DNA from: Yponomeuta sedellus
Lineage: Eukaryota > Arthropoda > Insecta > Lepidoptera > Yponomeutidae
Assembly: GCA_934045075.1 (NCBI GenBank)
Contig: OW203727.1
Span: 12,253,501 to 12,317,500 of the forward strand
Direction: 5' to 3'
Length of the DNA: 64,000 nucleotides
Part shown: positions 10,865-21,639 of the stretch, piece after piece
Position numbering within the stretch: the stretch's first letter is position 1
How the letters are laid out: every line of letters begins with the position of its first letter
Translations under genes and position numbers: made by a program
Notes under the pieces: generated by a model
What the model saw: the letters and a program-made list of their open reading frames with translations, nothing else
Database searches by the model: none
What the model was told of the DNA's origin: nothing

Positions 10865-10965
10865 CGTGTCACTGCCCCTATAAACGGCAAGTGACTCAGC
10901 ATAATATGCTGATGGGAAAGCCTTCAGCGCTGATTTTCAGTCGGTGCCAGGTGCTTAGCGAGCGC
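10865..10965 (-). repeat. Interspersed repeat, family Q
   Basis: 'gtgactcagcataatatgct', then cttcagcgctgattttcagt and cggtgccaggtgcttagcg. This is the reverse complement of 46140-46275. Confidence 0.65.
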
Positions 10966-11232
10966 TACAGACTTCGGTGTGGTGCAACCATGGGAAATAC
11001 CATACTGAATAAAATGCTTATACGTAATATAGAGTAATGGTCATATAGAATAGAATACGTAACATGCATACAGAATGAAACAGGTACTTAAATAGTTTTC
11101 TCTAACTGACAAAATAAACTATGGTATACACAAATAAAATCATACACGAATGAATATAGTTATACGACCAGCTCATAATTGTGCCATTGAAAGAAATTTA
11201 TGAATTTAGTTTAATAAATTTATGAAATATAT

Positions 11233-11700
11233 ATGATAAAACTAATCCAGTATAATCTTATTCAGTATAATAATGCTTTCAGGATGTTGTTGGGGCTGCT
11301 TCGGTATTGCAGTGCATCGGGCATGTTTGCAGAGGCGCATGTTGATGACTTCCACGCGATCCTCCGTAACAGATGCGCATCGTCGCTATACAGGATCCGA
11401 GTCAGCTCCAACACTATCCTGAAGGCTATAACAGAGAGAATGGATAGCCCAATAACTAGACACTAGGAATCGCATTTGTGTAAACTAAACTATAAGTTTG
11501 GAGTTGAACTTAAAAATTAAATTTTAAAATTTAAATTTTAACTCTAATTTTTTTTAAATTTAATTCAATATTTGAATTTAGAATTTTAGGCTTGTGATCT
11601 TACTAACATATTTAGTTTTAATACTGTGTGTCATCTTATTAAGAACCTATGGGTTATTTATCTGAAATAAAGAAATACAATATAATACAATAATAAAGCT
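11233..11700 (+). pseudogene. Non-LTR retrotransposon 3' end: ORF2 tail plus 3' UTR
   Basis: The forward frame, open to 11466, ends YNNAFRMLLGLLRYCSASGM, then AHVDDFHAILRNRCASSLYR and SSNTILKAITERMDSP. I know this type of sequence from the C-terminal region of LINE reverse-transcriptase proteins in Lepidoptera. The catalytic domains are absent (5' truncation). A stop follows, then about 230 bp of A+T-rich 3' UTR and a short tandem tail of ataca-like units near 11680. The fragment is a relic, although this piece shows no internal stop. Confidence 0.65.
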
Positions 11701-12035
11701 AAGCTTCTGTCTCTATCATCTCACGCCGCTGGTCCCTCATTTATTTATTCAGACCCTTCTTGGTGCGATGAAAAGGAGCATCGTAACGCACACGCAGGCT
11801 GAAGGGCACGCTAATTTACTGCTAAAGAAATAAATTAAGGGTCCGTGCGTGTGTGCTCTTGGAAAATATGAATGTTGAACGTGAAACGGTACACACGACA
11901 CAACACGACCACATTGCCACTGACACGTAATGCTGCGAAGTCCTTATGAAATGAAATGATCGAATGAGCAAAATGCAGGAAGTAAACGTAAGCGTAATAA
12001 TAATTATAATATTGGTCTTTTTTGCATCTACTTAA

Positions 12036-12118
12036 TGAGATGATTTATACAGCGTCCAGTGGTCTCTTCACTCACATTAGATGGGTGAAGGGACCACTCC
12101 GACGCTGTAGTAAGCGTA
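12036..12118. repeat. Foldback fragment, family F
   Basis: acagcgtccagtggtctctt pairs with 'gaagggaccactccgacgct', leaving a short loop (cacattagatggg). It is homologous to 790-866 and 31832-31988. Confidence 0.7.
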
Positions 12119-12133
12119 GTTTAGTGTATTTTA

Positions 12134-12763
12134 TATAATTTTTAGGGATCCTTACGTCAAAGGGGTAAACAGTATCCAGAACCCTTGTAGGATAATTTTG
12201 TTGTCCATCCGTCCGTCTGTCAAAACCCATTATCCCAGAAACGCGTGGAAGTATCAAGTTAAAAATAAACAGTATTCTCAAATCTGTCCACTACCCGAAC
12301 TTGGCCCCCGTGGTGGGGTATAAAAGAGAGACCCATGCCCTAGCAGTGGGGATATACAAAGGGTCAATATCATCATTCAAGTCGCAGGCCCTTAAAGTTG
12401 TCATAAAATCAAACTTTTAAGTTAACGCAATATAAAAGTTCAGAAACAGCCATTTATGCGGCAAAAAATCCTTATTTCGACACTCATGGTAATCAAAATT
12501 CATAGGGTACTCAATTCCATTTGACCTAGGAGCATTAAATTTAGTAAGTATGTTGTATCTTTTTATAGGACAAATTCCCAAAAAACTGAAGACTATAATA
12601 TTTGTGATGAATTCATAAAAAAATAACTTTGAAGTTACGGAATAGTTTGGAAAAAACTGCGAGACTCTACTACTAAATTATTTATAATTTCTAAGTAAAT
12701 ACCCACCTACAAATTTGTACGGAACTTTCTGTGCGCAAGTCCGACTCGCACTTGGCCGATTTT
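12134..12763 (+). mobile_element. LINE 3' UTR, interrupted by a SINE-5S tail
   Basis: Starts with the 'ggatccttacgtcaaaggg' and 'gtccatccgtccgtctgtc' type of sequence and ends gtccgactcgcacttggccg, a widespread lepidopteran LINE 3' end that I recognise. The 12280-12379 SINE-5S piece sits inside. No open frame remains. Confidence 0.55.
12280..12379 (+). mobile_element. SINE-5S, 5'-truncated copy
   Basis: Only the 3' domain remains: acttggcccccgtggtgggg then 'agcagtggggatatacaaag', with a cat-cat tail. The 5S-like head is missing. Confidence 0.7.
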
Positions 12764-12806
12764 CCTAATACGATTATAGTATTTGATATAATATAATCGT
12801 ATTAGG
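12764..12806. repeat. Short palindrome
   Basis: cctaatacgattat at 12764 pairs with ataatcgtattagg ending at 12806, around an A+T-rich loop. Confidence 0.8.
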
Positions 12807-12999
12807 CATATTAGATTTGTAACATTGACTCGCTCAAAATATCTAGAATCAATTTACGGTTCAATCACTGTAGCTTACTTGCGGGAATCAGGTAAATCCA
12901 TGCCGTCTGTACTAGCATACTAAGTTAACGCGTACCCGCTACCTAAAACAAATAAACAGACCGGTCAACCAACACGGACACTTGGGGCAAACTCGTGGA

Positions 13000-14040
13000 T
13001 GCCTCACGGGAAATTACCAAACTACCGAACTAGTGCTAAGATTAGTGAAAGACTGCAGTAACCCTTAAATGGTTGGGTGGTTAGTTACGAGTACCTATCA
13101 CCGCTGTGCCACGTATTTTTCATCATGACTTTGCAGCAAAATCACTCACACTCGTGGACATTTATGTAATCTCATTACGCCAAGGCATAAGGTGCCTTGC
13201 GGGTGACGGACGTGCACCCGCTAAATCATTGTTGGAGAAGAAGTTACACACTATACGCGTAAAAAATCAGCCTTGATACCGAAAATGGTCGAGTTAGTGG
13301 TCATTTTATAAGAAATTAACACTTTTTCTTAGAAAAATATTATAGCTTGTGAAGCCGTTTTTAAACGGAATATAGAAAGTAAATATTTTTTTAGCAGATC
13401 GTAATAGTGTTATTGGATGTAACGCAATCACCAAACTTACTAGTAACCATCAAAGAAGAATTTTATGGTCACCAGTCAACAAGTTTAGAACAGTGGAAGA
13501 TATTATTTTAGCTATATTATTTGTGATTTCCTTGTACCAAATGCTAAATTTAGATTTAAACTGTTTAGTGCTTGCCGATGTACCGTTTGCGTTTTATGTT
13601 TTAATTATTTGTGAATTTGAAGCAAATTTTCTTATTTTCAGTACTAATATTACATGAGAATGATTTTCTCATATAATCTTAATACCAAAGATCATATGAC
13701 AAGATATTCAATATTTTGTTCAAGTTTTTATACGAGTACGCAAGATTCCTAGAATTGACTCTAGAAATTTTTCGTATAAAAACTTGAAATATCTTTTGCA
13801 TGGTCTGAAAACTTTAAAAAAATCGATCTGTACTTAAACTTTTTATAAATGTTATTTTATCCTTACATTAAAAGTTGTTTTAATAAATTTAAGAGCAAAA
13901 TATTGACAAGAAGGTATTTTCTACATATTTTCTTAAATTACTGTATATTTTACTTTCTATCTCAGATACTATTTTACTTATTTTAGCGATACCAGAAGAG
14001 GGTTGAAAATATATACCCCTCCTAAAAGTAAATGATGGTT
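13000..14040. other. No recognisable gene or repeat; one hairpin
   Basis: Apparently unique A+T-rich DNA. The only structure that I see is a 16-bp inverted repeat (tcaagtttttatacga, near 13720, with its complement near 13777). Confidence 0.4.
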
Positions 14041-14043
14041 ACT

Positions 14044-14300
14044 TTTCTAGGGTTCCGTATTGCAAATTAATATTTTGTCGACAAGGACCTTATTCTCGGG
14101 AATGGATAAAGCTATCAGGTTTGAAATATAAGGCTCACAGTGAAAGTGCACAAAATTCAAGATCCTTGATAAAAAATAAATCTGCTTGATATAAAAAATA
14201 TGATAGATCGCAATGATAACGCATTTATTTATTCTATGTTTCAACATGCTACCTATTACGGTTCAAGAGAAAAATTCTAGAAAAATCTACAAAAAAATCT
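14044..14300 (+). repeat. Degenerate LINE 3' UTR, family G
   Basis: Starts 'tctagggttccgtattgcaa', the 'gggttccgta' opening shared with 15578, 34235, 51760 and 61588. The rest is diverged. Confidence 0.35.
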
Positions 14301-14482
14301 GTTCAACCATTATATACCGTTATACTTCTATAGGTAGATGAGTTTCGTGTGAATAGATCAGTTCCATACCTTACATAATATGTTGTTTGATTGTGAGGTA
14401 TTGAACTGATTTATGCACCCCTTCCTAACACGGCTACTGCCGCTTCTAAGTATTGGTAAAAGACTATATATTTAGTTAAGCC

Positions 14483-14536
14483 TTAGTACCGAGAACCACT
14501 TTGATTGACTACCATCAAAGTGTCTCTCGGTACTAA
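14483..14536. repeat. Foldback, 23-bp arms
   Basis: ttagtaccgagaaccacttt (14483) pairs with 'aaagtgtctctcggtactaa' (to 14536) with two mismatches and an 8-base spacer. Confidence 0.8.
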
Positions 14537-15141
14537 ATAAGTAACTTTCACCCCTATTCTAATAACAAACTATTTTATTAAATCTATTCTAAATAAGCTG
14601 ATTTAGTCCTCGTAAACAGGGACCAAAATTGCTCTTTGATCCATAGGGATAAGAAGTGATTTGAATTTGGAATGTGGATATTTCTAGTAAAAGTTTCAAA
14701 CACCAAAGATATCAAAGAAACCGCACGCAATAATAAAAAAAATGTGAAAAAATAAATTACGCCGAATGGATTTTTCTGCCTTTGTTCGTAATTGTTTACA
14801 AAATCAAATTCGGATATAACTAAAGACACATTTTTTTTAATAAAAAAATGTGTCATTAAATGGTGAGAACGAATGTATTCTATTAACTTCAGAGAAAATT
14901 GAATCCGACACTAAAAATGTGGTAACATAAAAAAAACGTTCTATTTTATTCTCGCCTTAAAAATAGTTGTTTACTCCTTAGATAAACAACCTACATTTTA
15001 GGACAGACAGACATCGTGACTGCGGACGGCGGGAGTCTATAAATATAGCTATATAAATAGAGTCCCGCAGGGAACCATCAGATATGAAACCATACACGTT
15101 GTGATTAAAATAAAATAAGCACAGTTACATAATTTGATTGA

Positions 15142-15540
15142 AGCGGTCGTGGGCTAGTGAAAGTTATTGGAATCAATCACTTGGGTTAAGTAACAGCAGG
15201 TGAGGACCTTGATGGGCCAGGTTCTTGATTTGTGACCATCCCCTGACTGCAGCACGTGGCATATGTTCCGAGCACTTCCGTGCTTCGCAAGGCATGTTAG
15301 GCCGTTGGTGACAACCATAAGCCATGACGGACAAGTCAAATAATGGCAGTCGCTTAGCCAAGTCAGGCGCCTTATGGGCATCTTATTAACTTCTGACAGC
15401 AATGCCGGCCACTGTCTTACAATCCTCCACGAACCCGGACTTCACCCCTGTGGTGGAGTATGGCCTAACCCCCCCGCAATGCAGAAAGAGACCCGTGCAG
15501 TGGGGACGCACAAAGGGTTCATACCATCATCATCATCATG
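15142..15540 (+). mobile_element. SINE-5S copy, subfamily b (degenerate head)
   Basis: gcggtcgtgggctagtgaaa, then cacttgggttaagtaacagc, 'gtgcttcgcaaggcatgtta', 'ttcacccctgtggtggagta' and a cat-cat-cat tail. The 5S-like block after 'ggttaagtaacagcagg' carries an extra segment, so this is an old copy. Confidence 0.75.
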
Positions 15541-15577
15541 TTATGAATTATTGTTTTGACTAAAACTCCAACTGTGT

Positions 15578-15760
15578 TTTAGGGTTCTATAGTCAAAGAA
15601 ACCATTTTAATTTCGTCATGTCCGTGTCTGTATCTATATTTTTACGCGCCAAAATGGGTATCCAAAAATATTTGAACTCGTGCCAATTTTGAAAGAGTAT
15701 AGGCATGTCCGAACCCCGTAACCCTTGCTAAACGGTTGATTTTTGAAACGTGAAAAGTTT
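15578..15760 (+). repeat. LINE 3' UTR, family G
   Basis: tagggttctatagtcaaaga then 'gtcatgtccgtgtctgtatc'. The order of a 'gggttc(c)gtagtcaa' opening followed by a Tgtccgt-rich stretch is shared with the other family-G copies. Confidence 0.45.
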
Positions 15761-16483
15761 CATAACAAAAGCACATACAGTGAAGTGTTTTCATTGTATG
15801 TGCTATTGTTAGCTTAATTCAGATTAGCCAAGGTAAATGCATCTTTTGTAGGACAAAGCGTACGTTTTTACAATAAAATTCCAGAACATATTCTATCTTT
15901 ACCTGAAAACAAATTTAAAAATTTCATTAAATAGGCGCTATGTAAAAAGGCCTATTATAGAATAGATGACTTTATAAATGATGAAAGCCCTTGGCAGTAG
16001 ACCAATTCCACAACGAGTCAATCATAGTTATTGAATAACAATTTTATTCACATGTAGCAAACAGCAGTAGAATCACTGCGATCCTCAGTGTTAGATAAAT
16101 CGTATTTAAGTTTGTACACACGACGTGATTGCATACTAGTAAATATGTAAATATGACGTACATTCTGTATCTGACAAGAACTTAATCTGCAGGTTTGCTA
16201 AAGGTCATTCGAATGGTGGCGTGGTGGCTGGGCCATCTATCTCCCTCCAAAATGGTTGAGACTGATGATGGCTGACCTCTGCGTTATGCTCGTGAACGAG
16301 TGCTGTTCGTGTGTCTGGCCGCAGCAATTGTTATGTTTTCACGACCTATTTAGAATTTAAAGTCATTAATGGCAATCATGGAATCTTATCATACGTGTAT
16401 GTGTATCTGATGTATATAGATTTAAGAGGACTTGAGAAAAGATGGTCAGAGTGGAGTTTTCTCCCCCGCTACCTTTTTCTCCA

Positions 16484-16582
16484 CTACACTATGGCCCGAA
16501 GGCAGCGGCTTTCACTTTCATGTTGCATTGTACTTTGACATTTAGCAAATAGAATGTAAATTCTTTACGTTGAATTGAATTG
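16484..16582. repeat. Interspersed repeat, paired with 57515-57612
   Basis: Both read 'ggcccgaaggc(a/g)gcggct', then attgtac, 'gacatt(t/c)agcaaa' and 'agaatgtaaattctttacgt'. This copy ends in a (gaatt)n-like tail, consistent with a retroposon 3' end. Confidence 0.7.
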
Positions 16583-16737
16583 AATTTAACATCTTTATTT
16601 ATTCGGGACTTTTGTCCTAGTAAAAGAAGAAAAACTATGATTGTTTCATAAGTTACGAGTAATAGTCGACCAAACTGGAAAAGAAAAATTTGGTAGACAT
16701 TGCTTTTTTGGAGTTTTTAGTTGTATAACTCAGGCAT

Positions 16738-16796
16738 TCTTACGAAAACCAACAATGAGCGTGGCCAGACACGCACTTGACCGGTTTTTTTTCGTG
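16738..16796 (+). repeat. LINE 3' terminus
   Basis: 'gtggccagacacgcacttga' then ccggttttttttcg, the same class of terminus as at 12735-12763. Confidence 0.45.
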
Positions 16797-17287
16797 GTAC
16801 CCCCTGGAGACTTTGGAAAAGAATTTCCTCTTAATTATTCCGCTAAAAATTCAGCAATACGCTATGTAGGTATCTATTTACTTAGGAGCGGCCGTTGATT
16901 AAAGCTTCCATCACAATCTACTTTTAAATTAATTATAGGGAAGTCTTGATTTTTTTTTTCATTTATTTTGGAGAGGTTTTAACGCCAGCGGAGTTTTTCT
17001 GCGAGGAAAAAACAGTGTTTCTTGGTAACTTAATACCAACCTAATCCCAAGGGGCCACTAATTAGAATACAAGCCATTTTAGTTTGTTTTGTTTCTTCGG
17101 TAAACTCAACCAAAACCTGAAGAATTATATAAGTCTCAGCGATCACATGGGTACTATAAAATATGTAGTACAGGATCTAAGTTTCACACAATTTATTTCA
17201 TAGAAGATGTAAGTCCTATGAGTGACTATACACTGAAGCAGTATGAATGTAGAATTTCTCGTAAATGACGCACATATACCTACAGGT

Positions 17288-17649
17288 TCGTTATCAACCC
17301 TTGTATGTCCCCACTGCTGGGGCACGGGTCTCTTCCTGCATCGCAGGAAGGTTAGGCCATACTCCACCACGGGGGCCAAGTCCGGGTTGGTGGAGAATTG
17401 TAAGACAGTGGCGGGCCTTTCTGTCAGGAGTTATCAAGCCGCTCATAAGGCCTCTGACATGGCTTAACGACTGCCATTACATGACAGCCGGCACCAACGG
17501 CTTAACGTGCCTTGCAAAGCACGGAAGAAAAATGCCACTAGCGGTAGTCACGGGACGCTCACCCATCCCGTACCTGACCGTGACTGTTGTTGCTTAACCA
17601 AGTGATTGATTCCAATCACTCGGTTCGCCTAGGCCACGAGCGCAATTTC
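17288..17649 (-). mobile_element. SINE-5S copy, subfamily b, nearly full length
   Basis: The target duplication tacctacaggt / tacctaaaggt (17277-17287, 17650-17660) has one mismatch. The reverse strand reads 'gcgctcgtggcctaggcgaa', ttgggttaagcaacaaca-like 5S block and 'gggatgggtgagcgtcccgt', then the body and a gggttgat end. The forward open frames here are incidental. Confidence 0.85.
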
Positions 17650-17696
17650 TACCTAAAGGTAACCTGGTGCAAAAGCAGCCGTAGGGTTGTAAATAA

Positions 17697-17963
17697 CGGT
17701 GCAAACCTCTTTACACCATTTTTTTATATTTCTTTAATTCTGTCTACCATTTTCACAATGTAAAGTTACGTCACCCACTTTTTGAGATTTCCTTGACTTT
17801 TTGGCATAACTACTTGACATTTCAACCAGACCCGACCAGAACTGTCCTTTACCTGCTTATTCTGTTTTTATCAAGTTTTTTGATTATATTATAAATAAAA
17901 TGAATAAAACAGTGCTGAAGTCATTCCAGTTTTATTATTTATAAAACGTTTTACAACCTCACA
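17697..17963. repeat. Interspersed repeat, family H, uninterrupted copy
   Basis: cggtgcaaacctctttacac, then 'atatttctttaattctgtct', 'gtcacccactttttgagatt' and 'aaacgttttacaacctcac'. It is collinear with 43409-43989, where a MITE and a SINE interrupt the same point (after 'ttctttaa'). It therefore serves as the empty-site reference. Confidence 0.8.
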
Positions 17964-18017
17964 GGGTGACGTTGTTCATATTTACCGTTCCGTACCCAGC
18001 GGGTACGGTAAATGATA

Positions 18018-18086
18018 GCACGTGGCGCTCTTTAGGGGAGGGCTATGTCCAGCAGTGGACTAGTATAGCCTGACGACGACGACGAC
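18018..18086 (+). mobile_element. SINE-N, 5'-truncated tail
   Basis: 'ggcgctctttaggggagggc', tatgtccagcagtggactag, then tatagcctgacgacgacg. It is the 3' end of the family seen in full at 41571-41831 and 57206-57458. Confidence 0.7.
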
Positions 18087-18262
18087 CCAGCGGGTACCAA
18101 ACGGGATCCTATTAGTCTGCCTACTCCGTCTGTGCGTCTGTCCATCCGTCGGTCCATCCGTCCGTACGTCTGTCTGTCTGTGTACCTGAATGTCTGTATG
18201 TCTAAATTTGGATTTTTTGGTAATAGGAGTTTGAATCAAGACGCTTAGATTTGCCAAGCCAA
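18087..18262 (+). repeat. LINE 3' UTR, family G, with Tgtccgt-rich run
   Basis: 'gcgggtaccaaacgggatcc' followed by gtctgtccatccgtcggtcc and related runs. The reverse open frame here simply reads through this stretch. Confidence 0.45.
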
Positions 18263-18649
18263 GTTCTTGGCCGTTCCGCTCTGTGCATTATTTATTTACA
18301 AGAACCCATTCAAGCACTTTTAAACTCCTCTTTATCTTTGAAGCCACAGGACTAAAAGTTTTGCAGAGGAATTAAGTTTACTGAAAAGAAGTATTGCTCC
18401 AAAGTTCATTAACTAGCTAAGATTTTTAAGTTTTATTGTATGGCGTCCTAAAATTGCAAATTTCAGCACTCACTACGTGAATCACTTACATACTGATGTG
18501 TCATTAAAAATCATGGGTACTTCAGATTAAGGAAGAGCAAGCAACGAGACAAATTGAAATTCATTAAAATATACAGGTTTCTGTTCATACAGCAGACCGA
18601 ATTATATAAGGTCGTAATTTTAGAGAGTGTACGGGGAAGTACCTAACCC

Positions 18650-18875
18650 TTGTAGACTTTTAGTCCGGATCTACTTACGGGTGTTGTTATATCGGAAGAG
18701 TTCGACCAAGTTTCGTTCCGATTCGCAGAGCTTAATCATGGTGAGCAGAGACGGAGCTCGCGTCGTCGGTTGCTCGTCTAACACGTGTGAGACGAGCGTA
18801 CTCCGACTCGGACTCGGAGTCGGACTCTTCCGATATAACAACACCCGTAAGTAGATCCGGACTAAAAGTCTACAA
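18650..18875. mobile_element. MITE-like element with perfect 52-bp terminal inverted repeats
   Basis: The left arm 18650-18701 (ttgtagacttttagtccgga ...) is complementary at every base to the right arm 18824-18875. The 122-bp interior is comparatively G+C-rich and holds smaller palindromes (ctcgtct...agacgag; actcggactcgga-gtcgg). No protein is encoded, and open frames on both strands merely traverse the arms. A possible TA duplication is hidden inside the arms. The absence of any arm mismatch suggests youth or gene conversion. Confidence 0.85.
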
Positions 18876-18964
18876 TGTGTTGTGCTTACGAAAGTTTTAC
18901 CTAACCCTTTATAGGTACCTAGACAAAAAGTTTTGAGGAAGTCTATGTTCATTATTGACGTAAT

Positions 18965-19060
18965 ATAATTAATTATACTTTATTCAATGTTTCGTGTGCA
19001 ACATTGAACATAACATTACATAAGAAATAACATACAAAGGCGATGTATAAATGTATAAAT
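18965..19060 (-). repeat. LINE/SINE 3' end, family T, rearranged
   Basis: tatactttattcaatgtttc then 'attacataagaaataacata', matching 54357-54400, but with an internal piece ('gtttcgtgtgcaacattga') inverted relative to it. Confidence 0.5.
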
Positions 19061-19213
19061 TTGGATTTAAGTATTTTGAAATTTATAACATCAAAATATC
19101 GCTGCTTACTTTCATTACGACATTATAATTATCACATTTGTAAACTTTTTAGCACTTCATGGAAATATATAAACCAACAAATAAACTAAAATAATCAAAA
19201 TATACAGGGTGAC

Positions 19214-19579
19214 GAAGCGCTCGTGGCCTAGCGAAATCGAGTGATTGGAATCAATCACTTGACTTAAGCAACAACAGGCGCGGTCAGGTGCATGACGGGT
19301 GGCCGTCCCGTGACTACCGCTAGTAGCATTTTTCCGGGCGATTACGTGCTTCGCAAGGCACGTTAAGCCGTTGGTGCCGGCTGTCATACAATGGTAGTCG
19401 TTAAGCCATGTCAGAGGCCTTATGGGCGGCTTGGTAACTTCTGACAGTAAGGCCCGCCACTGTCTTACAATACTCCATTAACCCGGACTTGGCTCCCGTG
19501 GTGGAGTATGGCCTAACCTTTCTGCGATGCAGGAAGAGACCCGAGCCCCAGCAGTGGGGACATACAAGGGTTGATATCG
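19214..19579 (+). mobile_element. SINE-5S copy, subfamily b, full length
   Basis: Perfect 12-bp target duplication atacagggtgac at 19202-19213 and 19580-19591. The head reads gaagcgctcgtggcctagcg, then 'gacttaagcaacaacaggcg' and 'gacgggtggccgtcccgtga'. The conserved middle block and the end tacaagggttgatatcg are intact. It is the best reference copy of the family in this window. Confidence 0.9.
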
Positions 19580-19956
19580 ATACAGGGTGACCAGACAAAC
19601 AGGCTCATAATTGGAGACCGCAAATTAAGGGCAACTAACTTATCCGTAATTAAGGCAGAAAAACTTTATCACCAACATAATTATGGGGACCATGAGAAAA
19701 ATCTACAATCATAAAAATAATATCTACATGGTGCACCGGATATACAGAGTCGTTATTTGGGATGGTAAATTATGTGCAACTATGTAATCCGTTGTTGATA
19801 GAAAAATGCTTCGTTATCGAATCCGTCTTCTAGACCGTAATTACAGAAAATAAAATTAAACTATTTTGTTACGGCGTCGAAAGGCTGATGATGTGATGAT
19901 GAGGATTTTTTTTTTATTTTTCTGTATTATAGTACTTTCTCAGCTACTATTTACTT

Positions 19957-20262
19957 TAAAAACCTATTTAGAGGCTAAAAATTTCACCCATGCCGGGATT
20001 CGAACCCGCAACCGCTGGCTATCCGTACCAGCGCTCTACCAATTGAGCCAATGGGCGACTCACGGCATCAGTGAAATTTCGAACCTCTTTACACTTTTCT
20101 CTGTATTACGTACAGGCAGCGACATCTGACTTAAGCAAATTACATTACTTACAGCCCCGACTACCTACTTTGCGTTAGGTTTTACATCGGAACGATATCA
20201 CTGTACCCACATGATTACTCTATTTTTATTTTTAATGCACTAACCCGTGCTAAGGAACAAAT
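19957..20262 (-). mobile_element. SINE-I copy 2, full-length monomer
   Basis: The target duplication tactatttactt (19945-19956, 20263-20274) is perfect over 12 bp. On the minus strand the order is 'ttccttagcacgggttagtg', ~170-bp body, tRNA-like domain (19986-20056) and the tail ttttagcctctaaataggtt. The tRNA-like part therefore sits near the 3' end of the integrated unit, unlike an ordinary tRNA-headed SINE. Box A and box B are recognisable (ggctcaattgg; ggttcgaatcc). Confidence 0.9.
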
Positions 20263-20524
20263 TACTATTTACTTCATGGAATGGAATCCCACCAAATATA
20301 CACTCCACAACACCACTCAAAAATATACTTGATACTTAAAAAGTACTTGCCAATCTTCGCGGAGCTAGCAGTATTTTTATAAACGAGGGAAAATTATGTA
20401 ACTTTATGTTACGCGCACCAAACCCTGAAAGATTCCAATCATCTTCCAACATGAATTATATTGGTCTTTGGAATTGGAAGCGCATAAACAAGCCTCTGTA
20501 ATCTCATCCGCTTCTAACTCTATA

Positions 20525-20562
20525 TTACACTTTATTGCACACATAAAAATCATGCAGAAAAC
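20525..20562 (-). repeat. Family T fragment
   Basis: acactttattgcacacataa followed by diverged sequence. Confidence 0.45.
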
Positions 20563-20854
20563 ACAATCTATTCAAATTCTTACAGCAATCTACTCATAAT
20601 TATGCTGCATCTTACACGTCACGCTCTCTCTTATTCATACATGCTCACACACAACACTTAATCTTACACATTCACATACAATTAAGTAATAATTAACCAT
20701 ATTCACCAATGTATCCGTATACTTGAGACGTACAATACTTAAATTAGTAATGTCTGAAATTGATCTGTACATAAAGTACAAAAAAACTAATTGTCAAAAT
20801 ACAGGACCACTTAGTTTGGCAATTAGTTGAATTGATAATCGTACCATTAGCCTT

Positions 20855-21532
20855 CTGCTCTGCTCTGCTCTACTTCACTCCACTTCACTTCACTTCACTT
20901 CACTTCACTTCACTTCACTTCACTTCACTTCACTTCACTTCACTTCACTTCACTTCACTTCACTTCACTTCACTTCACTTCACTTCACTTCACTTCACTT
21001 CACTTCACTTCACTTCACTTCACTTCACTTCACTTCACTTCACTTCACTTCACTTCACTTCACTCCACTCCACTCCACTCCACTCCACTCCACTCCACTC
21101 CACTCCACTCCACTCAACTCCACTCCACTCCACTCCACTCCACTCCACTCCACTCCACTACACTCCACTCCACTCCACTCCGCTCCGCTCCACTCCACTC
21201 CGCTCCGCTCCACTCCACTCCGCTCCGCTCCGCTCCGCTCCGCTCCGCTCCGCTCCGCTCCGCTCCGCTCCGCTCCGCTTCGCTCCGCTTCGCTCCGCTT
21301 CGCTTCGCTTCGCTTCACTTCACTTTGCTTCGCTTCGCTTCCCTTCGCTTCGCTTCGCTTTGCTTCGCTTCACTTCACTTCACTTCACTTCACTTCGCTT
21401 CACTTCCTTCACTTCGCTTCGCTTCACATCGCTTCGCTTCGCTTCGCTTCACTTCGCTTCACTTCACTTCACTTCACTTCACTTCACTTCACTTCACTTC
21501 GCTTCACTTCACTTCACTTCGCTTCGCTTACA
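20855..21532. repeat. Pentanucleotide satellite-like array with ordered domains
   Basis: About 680 bp of 5-bp units. Unit type changes in blocks: cactt (~20880-21060), cactc (~21060-21180), cgctc with cactc (~21180-21280), then mixed cgctt/cactt to 21532. Because 5 is not a multiple of 3, all frames share one 15-nt cycle. This gives long spurious open frames (S-L-H-F-T-S-L-H-F-T on the plus strand). Confidence 0.95.
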
Positions 21533-21639
21533 CACGAATACCAAGTGAATATCAGAATATTTACGAATATGTTAAAAAGAGACAAAATATTTTTTTCCAA
21601 ATACTTTACGCACATTATAAGCACAGCCTACTAACTTAT

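Noticed and set aside
20832..21548. 238-codon frame of repeating S-L-H-F-T.
   Set aside because: A pure product of the 5-bp microsatellite.
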